Positions 12,786 to 26,900 of a stretch of 64,000 nucleotides of DNA are shown piece by piece. Below the pieces are notes generated by a model. That model did not search any database and had not been told where the DNA came from. It saw nothing but the letters and a program-made list of their open reading frames with translations. Source of the DNA: Verpa conica (lineage: Eukaryota > Ascomycota > Pezizomycetes > Pezizales > Morchellaceae); assembly GCA_033030425.1 (NCBI GenBank), contig JAUFSD010000005.1, positions 310,001 to 374,000 of the forward strand, in the 5' to 3' direction. Made by a program: the position numbers and the translations under genes. The stretch's first letter is position 1; every line of letters begins with the position of its first letter.

Positions 12786-15700
12786 ATGGCCCCTTCTTGC
12801 ATTGAAAACTCCGTCGAGTCCAAGCCCGCACAAAGCCCTCTCACCGTCGATCAGCTCCTTCGTTTAAAGGCCACAGTAAACCCCAATGGCAGATTCTTAT
12901 CATACGCCACTTCTGGAGCAGAGTATGAGAACTATACCCCTGCTCAGATCAACAACTTTGCGTACAGAGTTGCAAAGAAGTACTCGAAAACCACCCCACC
13001 ACGCTCAAAGTCTTCCTCACCTTCCCGTGTTGTAGCTTTGCTCGGTGCATCCAACCTTGACTATCTTGTCTCCCTTTTCGCTCTATCGAAACTTGGTTGG
13101 ACAATCCTTTTTATGTCAACGAGAATCTCTGACGCTGCCTACAAGCATCTGTTACAAAAGACAGGCTGCTCCGACATCATTATACAACCTAGCTTTGAGA
13201 AGACTATTTCCCGTGTCAAGGATGATTACCCACTCCCATTGAATGTCATCTCGATGGCGGATAGCTCTGTTTATAAACCAGCAGGAGCAAAGGATGAGGA
13301 GATTTCCGTCGAGGAGACTGCCTTTGACTATGGTTTCGATCACGTCCAGGAATCCGAGAATCCCGTCTGGATCATCCACTCTAGTGGATCCACTGGTCTT
13401 CCAAAGCCTGTATCTTCTACCCACCGTGCTGTACTCAACACTGCAAGGCTTATTTCTCTGGATAGTTACTCCGGTTTTATCACACTCCCTTTGTTTCACA
13501 CTTATGGTGTGATTGCAGTTACCGGGGCACTCACTTGCGGGAAGGAAATTGCATTGTTCAATGCTGATCTCCCAGTTACTGGACCAAATATGATTGAGGC
13601 CATGACTGTTTTGAAAACAGAGCTTTTCTACAGTGTTCCATACACCTTGAAATTACTTGTTGAAACCGAGGGTGGTATGGAGCTGTTGGCCAAGTGCAAG
13701 CGAGTCATCTTCGGTGGATCCAGCTGTCCTGATGACCTTGGTGATAACCTGGTCGAAAACGGTGTAAACCTTATTAGCTATTACGGATCGTGAGTCTCCC
13801 CCTATATATTTATAATTTACTACCCCCAAAGGATTATAAGAGCTAAAACATCTTCTAGTACCGAAAATGGTATGGCTTTGTCATCTGCCCGCGAGAAATC
13901 AGACAAAGAGTGGAATTACCTTCGCCCATTCCCTAGTTTTGAAGAATACGCCCAATGGGAGCATGTCACCTCCAACATCTACGAACTCGTTGTCAAAGCT
14001 GGATGGCCATCACAGTCTCTCTCTAACCGTCCCGACGGCTCCTACGAGACCCATGATCTCTTCATGCAGCACCCCACTAATCCTGAAAAGTGGAAATACT
14101 ACGGGCGTCTAGACGATACTATCGTTCTCTCCAACGGAGAGAAAGCGAATCCAGTCAACCTCGAGCTTTATGTTAGAGAGAACCCTTATATCAGAGAAGG
14201 CTTAGTATTCGGTGCCCAGAGGGCCCATTTGGGAATGTTGTTGGTCCCAAGTAAGAAGGCAGAGGGCTTGAGTCGTGATGAAATCATTGAAAAGATCTGG
14301 GAATCTGTTGAGGCCGGAAATGCGATTATGCCCGGTTATGCAAGGATCTCGAAGGAGATGATCGGCTTCCTCCCATCAGACGCCGAGTACCCAAGAACCG
14401 ATAAGGGCACCGCCATCAGGGCAGCCTACTATGCTAAGTACGCCGATGAGATCAATGACCTATATGATGCCTTCGAGAGCCAGGGCGCAAACGAGGGTCT
14501 CGAGCTCTCTGAGGAGGAGACCAAGCAGTTTATCAAAAAGGAGCTTATCAAAGTTCTCATGCTTCAAGACACAACCCGACTCCAAGATGATACCGACTTC
14601 TTCTCTATTGGTCTCGACTCTTTGGGCGCCATGCAGATCCGAGGGAAGATTGTCCGTGAGCTGAAGACTGGTGGAACAGTCAGCCAAAACGTCCTCTTCG
14701 AGCAACCAAATCTTAAGAAATTGGCTGCACATCTCCACCGCCTTAGAACTGGTGAGAAGGAGGAGGTTGACTCGCAGACTGAATTGCTCCAATCATTGAT
14801 CGAGAAGTACTCGAACTTCCCACAGCATATTCCTGGAAACTCGAACCCAGATGGCGACTACATTGTAAGTTATCTTCCTAAATAATCACTCACTATATCA
14901 CACTAACCAAATCATAGATTGTCACTGGTGCCACAGGCTCCCTTGGTGCCCATATCGTCGCTCAGCTCGTAGCAAAGGATAGTGTTCGCAAGGTCTACTG
15001 TCTCGTCCGTGCAAGCTCCCTTGAGAAGGCCACCGAGCGCACCATTCAGTCCCTCAAGGACCGCCGCGTTTACAGCACTCTTTCTCAGGAACAGCTTTCC
15101 AAGATTGCTTCTTTCCCCTCTGACTTCGGCAAAGAGACTCTTGGTCTATCTTCCGAGGTCTATGAAGAGCTCCTTGACAAGGTCAACATCGTAATCCATT
15201 CCGCGTGGTCCGTCAACTTCAACATGGATGTCACATCCTTTGAAGCCCAGCACATCGGTGGTTCTTACAACCTGATGTCTCTCTGCCTCAAGTCTCGCCG
15301 TGCCACCCCCGCAGCTTTCAACTTTTGCTCTTCCATCTCTTCCGTCCTCAACACCTCCGCCAAGGAGGTTGAGGAGGCTAAGCCTACCTTTGAGAATGCT
15401 ATGCCTATGGGATATGCACGCTCCAAGCTCGTCACTGAGAAGCTGTGTAGCGTCGCCGCAGAGAAGACTGGCATGTCCTCCCGCGTCCTCCGTATTGGAC
15501 AAGTTGTTGGAGACACCATCAATGGGTGCTGGAATGCCACTGAGGCCATCCCATTGACTGTGCAATCTGCATTCACCATTGGATGTCTGCCTAAGCCAGT
15601 TAATGACGAGCAGGTCTCCTGGCTCCCGGTTGATGTTGTTGCAAGCACCTGCATTGACCTCTCCTACCTCTCACCTACAGATGCTGCAAAGGATGCTGTC

Positions 15701-16024
15701 TTCCATGTCTCCCACCCAGTTCTTACTTCATGGAACAACGAATTCCTCCCTGGTCTTAGGGCAGCAGGCCTCAAGTTTGAGGAGGTGACCCCAACTGAGT
15801 GGCTCAATAGGCTCAAGGCTTCGAACCAAGACCCCGCAGTTAACCCACCGGTTAAGTTGCTGGAATACTTTACTGCGAGGTACGGGAAGGATAATATGGA
15901 TTCTATTCCTTACTTCAAGACTGAGCAGTCGAGGAAATATTCACCGAGTTTGGGAGAGTGCAAGGCAGTTGATAAGGAGTTGGTTGGAAGATTTTTGAAG
16001 TTCTGGCAAGAACAGTGGCAGTAG
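12786..16024 (+). CDS. Adenylate-forming reductase (A-T-R, NRPS-like)
   Basis: This enzyme activates a carboxylic acid as its adenylate, loads it on a phosphopantetheine arm and reduces it with NAD(P)H to an aldehyde (or alcohol). The substrate cannot be read from sequence. Exons are 12786-13789, 13859-14864 and 14918-16024, giving 1038 residues, the usual size. The A domain covers about 1-560, with IHSSGSTGLPKPV (near 196-208), YGSTENG across the first intron, and GRLDDTIVLSNGEKANPVNL. The T domain carries FFSIGLDSLGAMQ, with the modified Ser near residue 588. The R domain starts with VTGATGSLGAHIVAQL (near 672). Its catalytic residues are in FCSSISSV and YARSK (Tyr near 836, Lys near 840). 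There is no condensation or thioesterase domain. All core motifs are intact, so the gene looks functional. No neighbouring biosynthetic gene lies within several kilobases on either side. Codon use is clean and C/T-biased, which suggests good expression. Confidence 0.95.
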
Positions 16025-19000
16025 ATTTTACAAGATTAGCTGGATATAGAATGATTTGGGGGTTTTTATGAAGGATTCTTTGGTGTTTAGACTTGGCTTG
16101 TTTTTTTTTTATATTCTTTCTCTTTTTTTTCCCTTTGTTTTTCCTTAACTTCCATTTGTTTATCATTTCTGGTGTTTACTTATAGGATGGAGTAGAGCGC
16201 ATATGATTTCCTTACTAGATATGTTTATTATTTCAGGCAGAACAAGAATAGAAGAATCTGTACAAATATTGAGGTATCCTTGGTGAAAACACTTAATTTC
16301 TCTGTCATTAAAGGCCTAGCTTTGTTTGACATTTGTTTCTCCGCCCCTTTTTATGTTAAGCTAACAGCTATGTATAGGCAAGCTGCTCTACTGTGAAAGC
16401 AAAAGAGATAATATCTTTGATAACTAGTCAGGGGTCTCTAGTCGACGACTCACTATTAGTTGATTCATGCACTTCCTCCCCGAGCCTGCCGGTCCCTACC
16501 ATGGAGACAAGCCCCCCAAGAAACCTTGATGCCGCTGAAGCTCTTGAAAAGAAGTTATTTTCAATGATCTTGTTTTAAATTGTCTTGATGGGATCTCTGG
16601 TATCGAACACATGAAATGGGATGACTTTAAGCAGAGACGTTATATAGAGCCGGATGACAAAACATTATATACATTTTCCACAACCATAAATCAACGGCAA
16701 GTACGCAAAAACAGGTTATCAATCTTTATAAATGCTAACATGAAGGAGTAGATACTGTCAGGGATTATTATATTACTCCTGCTTAGAAAAAAAATACACC
16801 TTTTGAACTCTCATCACCCTATGATTTATGCCTCGCAGCATTACGGTGGTTTTCACCGATATATTTGCCATCAACTCTCAGAGGTACAATTCACAGATGG
16901 GCTTTTCTACTTATATCTAGCCACAAAAAAACGCTTTGAAGAGATATGTAAAATCAGAATTTTTGCATATCCGTGTTGGACGTATCGATCGATTTCTACT
17001 TACCAGCAATGAATTGGCCAATTAAATGCTTTAGGGATGGTGATAGGCTTGAAGAACATTGCAATAAATAGAATATATGAGAGGTGGGAAACGATAAAAG
17101 AGTAAATCCTACTCGACTTTAGAATTGGGACTTATCCAGCTAAAAAAAGAGATTAAGAGGTAAAAAGTCCTAGCTAGTACTAGCGTAATTTTGCTAATAA
17201 TTATAGATATACATGGTCTCTATCAGGTTGTTTTCACCAATGGCTTTTTGCGAGTACGTGGTCCTTGACAGAATGCTGAAGGTCGTGCTTGATGAGAAAT
17301 TTATATTAAATACATAGATACGGGTTACGTATAGTGATGGTTAGGTTATAGCTATACCAGATTTTTTACCCAGAAATCATAAAATCAGTTGATATAAAAA
17401 AATGGGTATAGTGATAGACCATAGGGGTAACATCTAGTAGTCTTCGGGGCATTCATCGATATAGAGCATTGAATGACAGTTGTGGCTATTAAATAATTAC
17501 TAGAATACGCGCCACAATTCTCTATTAGCTTTTTTATGAGCTTTAGGAGCACAGCTAGAGCATCGTTTTTAAAAATACTACAATAATACTATAATTTTAA
17601 TAATACGGTATATTTACAAACCTTTACTGATTATGGCGCAGACCTCTTATAATACAAAGATACCCGGGTCATTGAAAAATAAATTTGTTTTTAAACACTC
17701 GCACTCCAACCACCTTAACTAAGGACACCAAAATGCATTATTTTTAATACCCCAAGAAAATTCACATACATATAAGAAACCTATTGAATATAAGTATACT
17801 AAACACATTATGAAATCTCAAACGCTATAGTACACAACTGCATGTAAGCTTAAAAGAGCTTCCTCGTACCCAAGATCTAGCAATATATGCGGTCAAGTGA
17901 GAATCATTAATCGATTTCAAGGTTTTACCCAAAAAAATTACCAAAGGGACCTCCCCTACATTAAAACACTTAAATCTATTACTAGATTCTATATGAATAC
18001 CCATTAGAATTACCTAGAAAATTATTGAGGAAAAAAAAATTACCTGGAATCACATATTCTCACTCGACATAAACCTGACAATTTATTAAATATAAGATCG
18101 ACTGCCCCTCCATAGGTACGTACCTTCTATATACCTTCTATAACGTGCCTCTTTTAGGCAAGTCACCATACCTATGGCGTCTTCTCACTAGGACACCATA
18201 TCTATGACGCTCTCCCGCTAGTAGGAATGACGAGTAGGCACGATACCTATTTAGGAAGTATTCCTCTAACACAATTTATTAGAGTAGCGTGTACGCTAGT
18301 TGTAATTGTATTTATTCAGTCTATAGTTTATAGATAGTACAGAATAGAGGGTTAAAAATCTATCTAAAAAGGAAACTAAAAATATTATTAGGTAACTATA
18401 TGTAGGTATGTATTACTTTGGTTACCTTAATTAACCACAAAACTAATGTTTGATGCATCCGTCACAGTGCTCCTCCAATTTGGATTCACTACTGGCCCAT
18501 TGAGGTACAAACCCTAGCGCTCCAAGGAATATCACACTATTGAGACTCGGCTTGTTGTTTGGGCCCAAGTCCACTTACAAGCCTATTTTTTCTGTAAACA
18601 CGCCTTCCATCAATACCATAGGTGTTAATTCTTAATAGAACCTCTGGTGGCCCTAGAGATGGGTCAATGCCTCGGCTGCCATTGACACGACTGCAAAAAG
18701 TGCATAGTCCATCGAACCATTCAAGGTCTACGCCCGAGAGTGGTGGAATACTAAACCATTACTAGAGACAAACATTCACAAAAACAGTCCCTAGACGCTA
18801 TTTGTTTATTCAAAGTGAGTAGCCTAGGCGTGAGATAAAACACCCTAAGACCACATCCGCCCCCCCCGAAGACTTGGCTCAAAACGAAACTATGTGATAT
18901 ATAATACAGACCAATTAATACTGTTACTGAATTATTTGCCATAATTATGACACCTTAGTCTTATTCTAATCATGAACAAAAAGGCATAGCAGTGAGATGA

Positions 19001-22000
19001 GAAGTCTGGTTGGAGAGGGGTTTTTTTCTTTCTTCCCCCTCTTGTCTCATCTCAACCACTAAAAACATGCCCCCTTGACCACTGTTCCCTAGGTTTGAGG
19101 AAACATAGATCCTATCACTGATAATCACTCGCTCCTACTCAAGACATTTCCAAACGCGTCAAAAGTTATAAAACTCACAAAAACAAGGTTTAAGCCTTGC
19201 GTACGCACGGTGGCTCTAGTTAAGGGATATGGCTATATTTTCTTTTTGGTGTCGTTTTTTTTTTCTTTTTTGCTTATTCCACTAGGTACGTGCAACCCGC
19301 AGGTGCCCCCTTCTTTGTCTTATGTATTCACTTGGCTAACGGGGTACAAAGTCCAACAGGATAAAAGTCCGCCTACAGTTAGCCACACCCGTGCCCCCAT
19401 GACATGGGAACTGAAATCGAACATACTTTTGGAACCTTCCCCCGAAGGGGGGGAGGGACGACACCTATAGAAGAGAGCAGAACGAACCAAAACTATAAAA
19501 TACGTGCTAAGTCAAATGACGCGCGCGCCATCTGCCTTGGGGGGTTCCGAACAGACCTGCAGTAGTAGGGCTATGTAGGTTTCGGGACTATGGCCGTTGA
19601 TGATCTTTCTTACCACCGAGATTTGATACCAAGTGCTCCAAAGACAACTCATCACTAAAAAAGAACACTTCGAAGTTTTTAACCTTTCATTCCACCACCC
19701 CTGTTTATAGCTAATTGTTGATTGGTCGATCAGTCTCTTGGTACCTTGGCGCTGCGTACCACATTGCGCAAATACCCCCCCATTTGTACTTTTGTATTTG
19801 GCTTCCAGAGATCAAACCAAAGTTTCGGATATGTACTTGGCATTAGCCCCTATCTATCCTGGAGAACTATCACTCAGGTTTTTCGGAGACTTTCGGGAGA
19901 TAGCTGTCATGGGCCTGATGTAGATACTTAAAATTATTATTAGTATCCGGATCTATGTTGCCTAATTAGGCTTTCGTAGTTTCAAAAGTAAAGTCTTGGG
20001 TTATCGTCGTTGGCAATTGATATAGTCTATGTAGTAGTTTCCTCGGAGATATACGTAGCGCAAGATTGGCAAAATAAAAATAAAAAATATTGTGGCTATG
20101 TACTTATTGTACCTACGAGTGATATCTCGAGATTGAGATATAAAACACGAAGACAACCTTCCCCCCATGCCAAGATTAAGGAAACTCTTCAAAGCCTAAA
20201 ATCCTTGTAGACAATACGTACTTCTGCACTAGATTCGTAACCTAACGAGTTTTACAAAGCTGAAAAAAACAAAAGAAAAACCGATATGTCATTACGCGGG
20301 CGCGCGGTAATTGATATCTTGGATGCTAGATTCCAACGGGCAAATAACAGACGTCGGCCGCAAAAGGCTGCTTATCCGATAGCCCTACAGCGAATATAGA
20401 AACACTTAATCAGTTGATCACTAATGCGTACGCATCCTTACTTACCATTAAAAGTCTGGGCTGTAAGGCAGTGAATCCAGGCTCATACCTAAAACATTCC
20501 GGGATTCTAACCACCGCCAAGCAGTTACCACTGGTTAGGGTACTCCAAGTATTTTTTGTTATAATCACGATACATCACTCGATTCCTCGTACCCATGAAA
20601 CATTTTTAGAACCATGCATGACGTCTCGGTCCCCACTGGTCGCTTAAGAAATCTCAGATTACGGCTAATGATACCCCGACGTAATTTATATCGTAAAGAT
20701 AAAGCGAGTGGGTACCCGCTCAGGTTATTACCAGGTAAAGAACGAATAGTGTCGTCAGGCTAACATACTCCAGAGCCTTTATGCCTCACCTTACCTATCC
20801 TATTTTTTAATAAAGAATTGTGGCAATGAAAAGCTATGGCAATGAGGAATTGTGGCAATGATACAATTAGATATACGAGATACCTTTTATTAGAGCAATC
20901 TCGTACTTGCCCAAAAATAAAATCTGACGATCTCTTATGTAGCTATATACTAGGAAAGGATCGTTTGAGAAGAAATTATCAAACAAATTAAAGAATTACC
21001 AAAGGTTATGTCTAGACCCCTCAGTGAAAGTGCAAGAATACAATATATTCGCCACCTATAACCTCGTAATCCACCGGTAGGGGGGTATCTACGCTTGAAG
21101 GTAGTCTTATTGAACCAGACCTCCTAACCGCTTAAAACCAACTTGTTCACACAAGAGCAGTCATCCCTCAACCAACTAGATGCCAATGGAATATAGTATA
21201 ACTTATCGATGTAAAATAAGGCCTATAGCAAAGTCAGGCACCCATATTACCGTTATATGACGTCATTTGGTGAGAAAAATTGCACCTAGAAGCTGCAGTG
21301 ATATCAGCAAGACCTTTGTTGGATCTTACATGCTGAACGGTTCCTGTTTGCCTGTGACTTTAGCGAAAAACACATGGGGCCTGATAAGTAAACTGAAAAT
21401 AATAGAAAAATATCGTAAGCGATATATGTGTCTCACAGCCGCGGGCCCCATTCGTCGTTATTACACTTCAGCTGTTTTCTGACAACCGATATCGCAAGCA
21501 GGAAAAGAACCAGAGGGAGTTGATGGAAAAAGTTGGTGGTACACGCGCGTAGGTACGTAGGTGGCAACCAATTGCGCAAAGTAAATAACCTCACTCGAAT
21601 ATAGCTACAAGAAGAAATTATGAACTTTCCGCACTATCCGGCCCATATCGGTTGAGACCTCTCTGGATACCAATTGTTCTACTGGGCGCATCCTACGTGT
21701 CGGTGGAGAGTGCGTTTGTCAATGGCCAATCTTGAAAAATGCCGCTCTGTCGACCCCCAAAAGTGACAAGCGAAAGGGCAACTTTAACAAACTCCTATGT
21801 TACCCCGCAAGTATCAATTAGGATGTTGACTTTCGAGATTGACAAACTAATACCCACTAACCGGTGGTCTTACTGATGCGGCATATCCGCGAAACTCTCG
21901 GCTGCTGTGCAGTTCTGGGAGCCGATATCTGTAATCTTGGTCACGGCTATTCCTGTCATCCACCCTCAAAACTGCTCATAACCCGAGCTTTGGGGGCGGC

Positions 22001-23976
22001 TGATACCCAATGCGACCTCCGATGCCCTTGTCAACTAACACACCGGACAGTTTGGTGTCCCGAGGGTTCTGGGAATACGCCGGGGTACTCCTAAGATACC
22101 TGCCGAGAAGGGGTGTAAGTGGTAGGGTTGGGTACCCCCTTCATTCCATGGCCTCCGAGAAACGCCCTCATACCTCCTTATACCTCCCGCAATCCATTTG
22201 GGGCCGGCAAGGCCTTCTTGGAAGGTCGTAAAGCGTCCCTTGGGCCTTGGTGCAGCGATCCGGGGTGACGATCACAGGTTTTTCGGACTTATTGCTCGAA
22301 GTTTTTCTTGGCTCTCCTATCCAAGCGCTGAGTTAAAGTTGATACCCATGCTTCGCGATTGATACGGGCCGTTTAGGGGTCGAAACCAAAACTTGCTACC
22401 GGAAATTGGTCGGTGAAGAAGGCTCCAGAGAAAACGAATTATGGAGGATAAAGACGGATATTAGAAGTTGCGGCTCGATTTGCTACATTTAGATGTGAGC
22501 TGAAGCAAGTCTAGAGATACATGTACGGAGCATTTACACGAACGCGATGTCAGTCACGGGAATTCGCGAGCAGAAGTGGTAGCCAATGAGATAACACGGA
22601 TGCATGTGGCTTGGACCAAACTTTAATGGCTTGCAGGACGTTGGCACAACATCTCGGAAGCCTCAAATTGTTTGTAGGAAGCACCCAATGGCAGCGACCC
22701 AAAGGCTCCACTATCAATATTTTCGCGGGAAATGTTCTACTCTAGAGCCCATTGTCTTGATAGTAAATCTAGGCCCGAGCCCTTGTTTGGGATCTTGAAC
22801 ATCCGGCAAATTGTTTCTTGCTAGAGTCATGGGAAACTCGACTCCTGGGAGCAGAGGACACCTGTACTCCCTTTTGCGTATCGCCAAATTAGCCTAACCC
22901 CCGATGTTTCAGAGAAACAACAGAGGGAAATTTGCGGTTATAGTAGATCTGCTGAGGTGCCGGGTTGCTGCGAAAACATGTGCTAAATACGAGTGATATC
23001 CCATGACGGACAGGCTCGCTTACCGCTGGCACTCGAGCTTTTACAGAATAGAATGGACCCTTATTACGTCTTATTGGCCACGACAGGTTCTGGTGTGTCG
23101 CTTAGGTACATGTATCTTGTGTCTTTGGGCTATGAAGATGTCAGTCTACAAGTTGTTTTGTTTCATCCCCAGACGGCAACGTGTCCCGTAGGATTCCCGA
23201 TGACCTGACCTATGGTACCATTAGGGTGTCTTTGTTTGCTGCACGCACTTGCTCAATCACCATTGTCTTTAGATCTCTCCTCCCATAAGTGTCTGTAGCT
23301 TTTGTGTAGAAGTGTTGACTCTGCCGATAAAACGAAGGTTATTTAGCCGCATCAGACGCTATGACACAGAAAATACGTTCATGTGCCGCGTGCTAGCCTG
23401 ATATGCTTACTAAGGTAGGGCCTGACAAACTCTGAGTTTCACAGCATTCCTTGGAACGTCCCCTCACCGAGACTTCTCTCTCTCCTGCATCTCCCAACCA
23501 ACACTCGCGTCGTAAATCCCCGCAGCCACTGCAACTCCACTACTTACAGTACCCCATCTAAATCCCGATATACACACAATCAAATATATCCTACAAGGCC
23601 TCACTTCCCCCGGTCGTGGGTTCGCTTTCATCAACAGAAGTTGACCATCGTACACTTTCCTGGCTTGAATTCTAGGTGATCCTGCGTGGCAAATACTGGT
23701 AGAGAAGGCGTCTAGCGGCACTTCAAAAGCTGTCCTGCTCCTCAGTAGAGAGTCGAGACTTCAACGCATCGTCTCCGGTTATCTAGAAAGCGGAAGTGTG
23801 AGTAGAGTCAGAAAGGGGACGCAAATATTAGTCGCGCGCGACCGCTATTAAGGTTGTTAGAATCATCGTACGCGTCATCTCCAACCTTAATCGTTGGACT
23901 GACTGCTGCTCCTACTGCTTGGCCCGAGTAATATTCTCTATTTGGTGTTTGCGGGAAAAAGTTTACCATCCTCATA
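16025..23976. other. Gene desert of about 8 kb
   Basis: After the reductase 3' UTR (T-rich, about 16085-16140) I find no gene. From about 16.6 to 18.9 kb the sequence is AT-rich. From 19 to 24 kb it is near balanced composition with stops in every frame. Small local repeats include TGGCAATGA three times at 20820-20860 and the direct-repeat-flanked block at 18078-18281. No transposase or reverse-transcriptase motif was recognised. Confidence 0.5.
18078..18281. repeat. Block flanked by 11-base direct repeats
   Basis: ACAATTTATTA occurs at 18078-18088 and 18271-18281, about 190 bases apart. The enclosed block has internal short duplications: ACCTTCTATA twice and CACCATACCTATGGCG / CACCATATCTATGACG near 18166 and 18192. 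Read on the minus strand it begins TGTTAGAGG right after the direct repeat, which resembles an LTR start, but no matching CA end is clear. It could be a small inserted element with a target-site duplication, or chance in AT-rich DNA. Confidence 0.3.
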
Positions 23977-26900
23977 ATGTCTGTGGTGATGGAGCTCGAG
24001 AATGCCCTACAGGCCATGTTGGGCACTAAACCACCCGGTGTGTCTGGGTCGAAAATCAACCAAATAACCGAGCTCAGCGCAAAAAACGTCCAGGTACTTC
24101 TTCCTACTTAGAAAATCTTAGAGCCAGCGGCGCCGGTAGCCATGTAGAGCGAAAAGAAAAGAAAAGAAAAACGGAAAACGGAAAATGGATAATCTAGAAA
24201 ATTTCATTCAGATGCTGACTGTCGAGATGCTGTTTAGTCCGAATCCGTCATCATCGGGAAGCTATATACACATTTCAAGAAATGTCCAGGAACACATAAA
24301 CTAGGCCCCCTCTACGTTGTAGATTCTGTCGCTCGCAAGTACTTAGATCTCGCGAAAAAAAACCAGCAACCGGTCTCTGCCGATGCTCCTGATGGTACTT
24401 ATGGTGCTGGTGTTCATAGAATCACGGAGCTTCTCCCTACGTTGATGAATGATATATTGCAACATGCACCCCCAGAAGAAAATAAGGTACGCTATCTTCC
24501 AGAGAAGACGCATATACGGAGATCCGTGAATGGAGTACTCTGTGGCTATCAAACCGTTGTCAAGCTATATATAATCATTATCCAATTTGACAACGACTGA
24601 GAAGCCTCCCCCTCCTACTATCGCTTTGAAACACGGCACCTGGTCGTTCGTATAAAAAAAATGTAGAGGCATCCAACTTACACAGATATTGTGTCTTCTA
24701 GGATAAAATAGAGAAGCTCGTAGCGATTTGGGAGCGCAGCTCAACGTTCCCCCCCGAGGTTTTGATGGACATTAAACAGAGGATTGCCTCAAGCCCCATG
24801 TCCCAGGCTCGAGTACAGAGTAAGCCTTTATATCCTTTCCACGCGTATTATCTGGTTATGCCGGTCCACTTTGGAAGATGTTTGTTAGTAATTGATTATT
24901 TATTTTTGTTGCATTGAATGTAGATTCTGTACAGTCAACTACTCCAACTGGGTCGCCGCCTCCACATTTGCAATCCATAAGCGGACAAATGCAGGCCTTT
25001 CCACAGTATCAAATGTCACAACAACCACAACAGAACCAAGCACAGCCATCAGTGCCAAATGCTTCGAATACAGCTTCTATATTACAAGCGCTTGCAAATA
25101 TGGCAAAGCAAAATCAAAATGTCACTCCTCCTACTCAAGCACCCACACCCCCCGTAGCAGCTCCACAGTACAACGTATCAAATGGACAGCTAAATGGACT
25201 GTCTGGTATATCCCAAGATGCTGGTTCGCTTGCTGTATCCCGGGCTATTGCGCCCCCAGCCCAAGTTACCCCGGTCTCTATGCCATATACTTCCACTCCT
25301 CCAAGTGCGAACAATGTCCCGGCTATGCCTATGTATGGAAATCAGATGCCCGGAATGTATCTTGGCCAGCAGCAGCAGCAGCAGCCTCCTCAAATCCAAG
25401 CATCGTATCCCCAGTTTCCTCAACAACAGCCCCAGCAAGGACCGGGTCCTGCCCCTCCTGTAGATCAGATGGCGCTTCTCCAGCTTATCCTCCAGCACCC
25501 AGGGTTACAAGGCATGAGCCTCCCTCAGTTGACGCAATCCTTTGGAAGTATTGGTGCGGATGGCCAAAACGGCCAAGGCACAACGCTCGGGGGTATCATC
25601 CCAGCGTGGCAACAGATGAACCAGATGATGAATTCTCAACCTCCGCAGAATGTATCAGAGCCCCCTCGCGGTGATGATGGGTATAATAGAGGCGGCCAAC
25701 GTGGTCGTGAGCACTACTCACCGCCATCCCGGTCACCCCCACGTTATAGAGAAGGTCGCCGGGGGAGGTCCCGCTCAAGGTCCCCGCCTCGGTTCGATCG
25801 TGGGGGCAGTGTTACTAGTGGTACCGCTGGCGCAGGTCGTTCCCCTCCGAACTTTAGACGTCGTAGTCCTGTGTATGGTGAATATGAGGGTAATGAAGCT
25901 CGCGGTGGCCGTGATGGTGAACGTAATCGTGGGGGAAGGGGACGTGGCGGAAGTGGTGGTGGTTTCGGGCGTAGAGGGGGATCCCCCCGCGGTCGCAGGG
26001 ATCGTAGCAGAACCCCTCCCAATAGATTCGCAAATGGGAAAGGGAGCCAAGGCGGGGATCGTACTACACCCACCACTTTACCAAAAATTCCAAAATTTGT
26101 CCAGTTTGACCAAGGGATTGCAGGAAACAGTATTAAAGGTATGCTAAAAGCAATATATTTTTAAATATTCAGTCATATGATAACTAATTTACATTCAATA
26201 ATAAGTGCTTAGTAGAACATTGTTTGTTGGTGGTGTAACGTGAGCTTGAGCCTCCTCTTGTCAGCCCTTTTTGCCTTGCTAACGTTACGGACAGAATTTC
26301 TGAGGACGAGCTTCGAGCGCTCTTTGAGAAGCATGGCTTGGTCCAGTCGTGCATAGTAAATCAGGAGAAGCGACACGCTTTCATAAAAATGCTTACTCGC
26401 GACGACGCAGTCAAAGCCCGAGCAGGAATGGAAACATATCGAGCTGAAAACATGACCATTAGGGTACGCGCTTAGCCTTCTAGCTCCTTGTCTACTTGCA
26501 ATACTGACGTTTCGTTTTAGACACGATGGGGCGTCGGGTATGGTCCACGGGACTGCAGTGATTACCAGACTGGTATTAGCATTATTCCTATTGACCGACT
26601 GACTGATGCGGATCAGCGATGGATGGTATCTGCCGAGTACGGAGGTACAGGTGGGAAACCTCTGGAGGGTGGAATGGTCGTCGAGGAGCCAGATATTGAG
26701 ATTGGGCAGGGTGTTTCTTCGAAAGGTTCATTCCCTAATCCTCCCCCCCCAGATCCTGCAGAAATATCCTCTTGCCAAAACTGTTGTCCCGTTTCCCATT
26801 CCCGTATCATGGGTCCCCTAGGCTAACAAAAAACCTCATGTACAGCAATAAGCAAGCGATTCCCAACTGATTCTGGCGGCGCCAAAGGCCCACGGTCCTC

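Noticed and set aside
24892..25674. 260-codon alternative frame within the Seb1-like gene
   Set aside because: It overlaps the conserved exon 4 in another frame and reads as Tyr/Ser/Cys-rich noise, while the CID-RRM model closes in frame.
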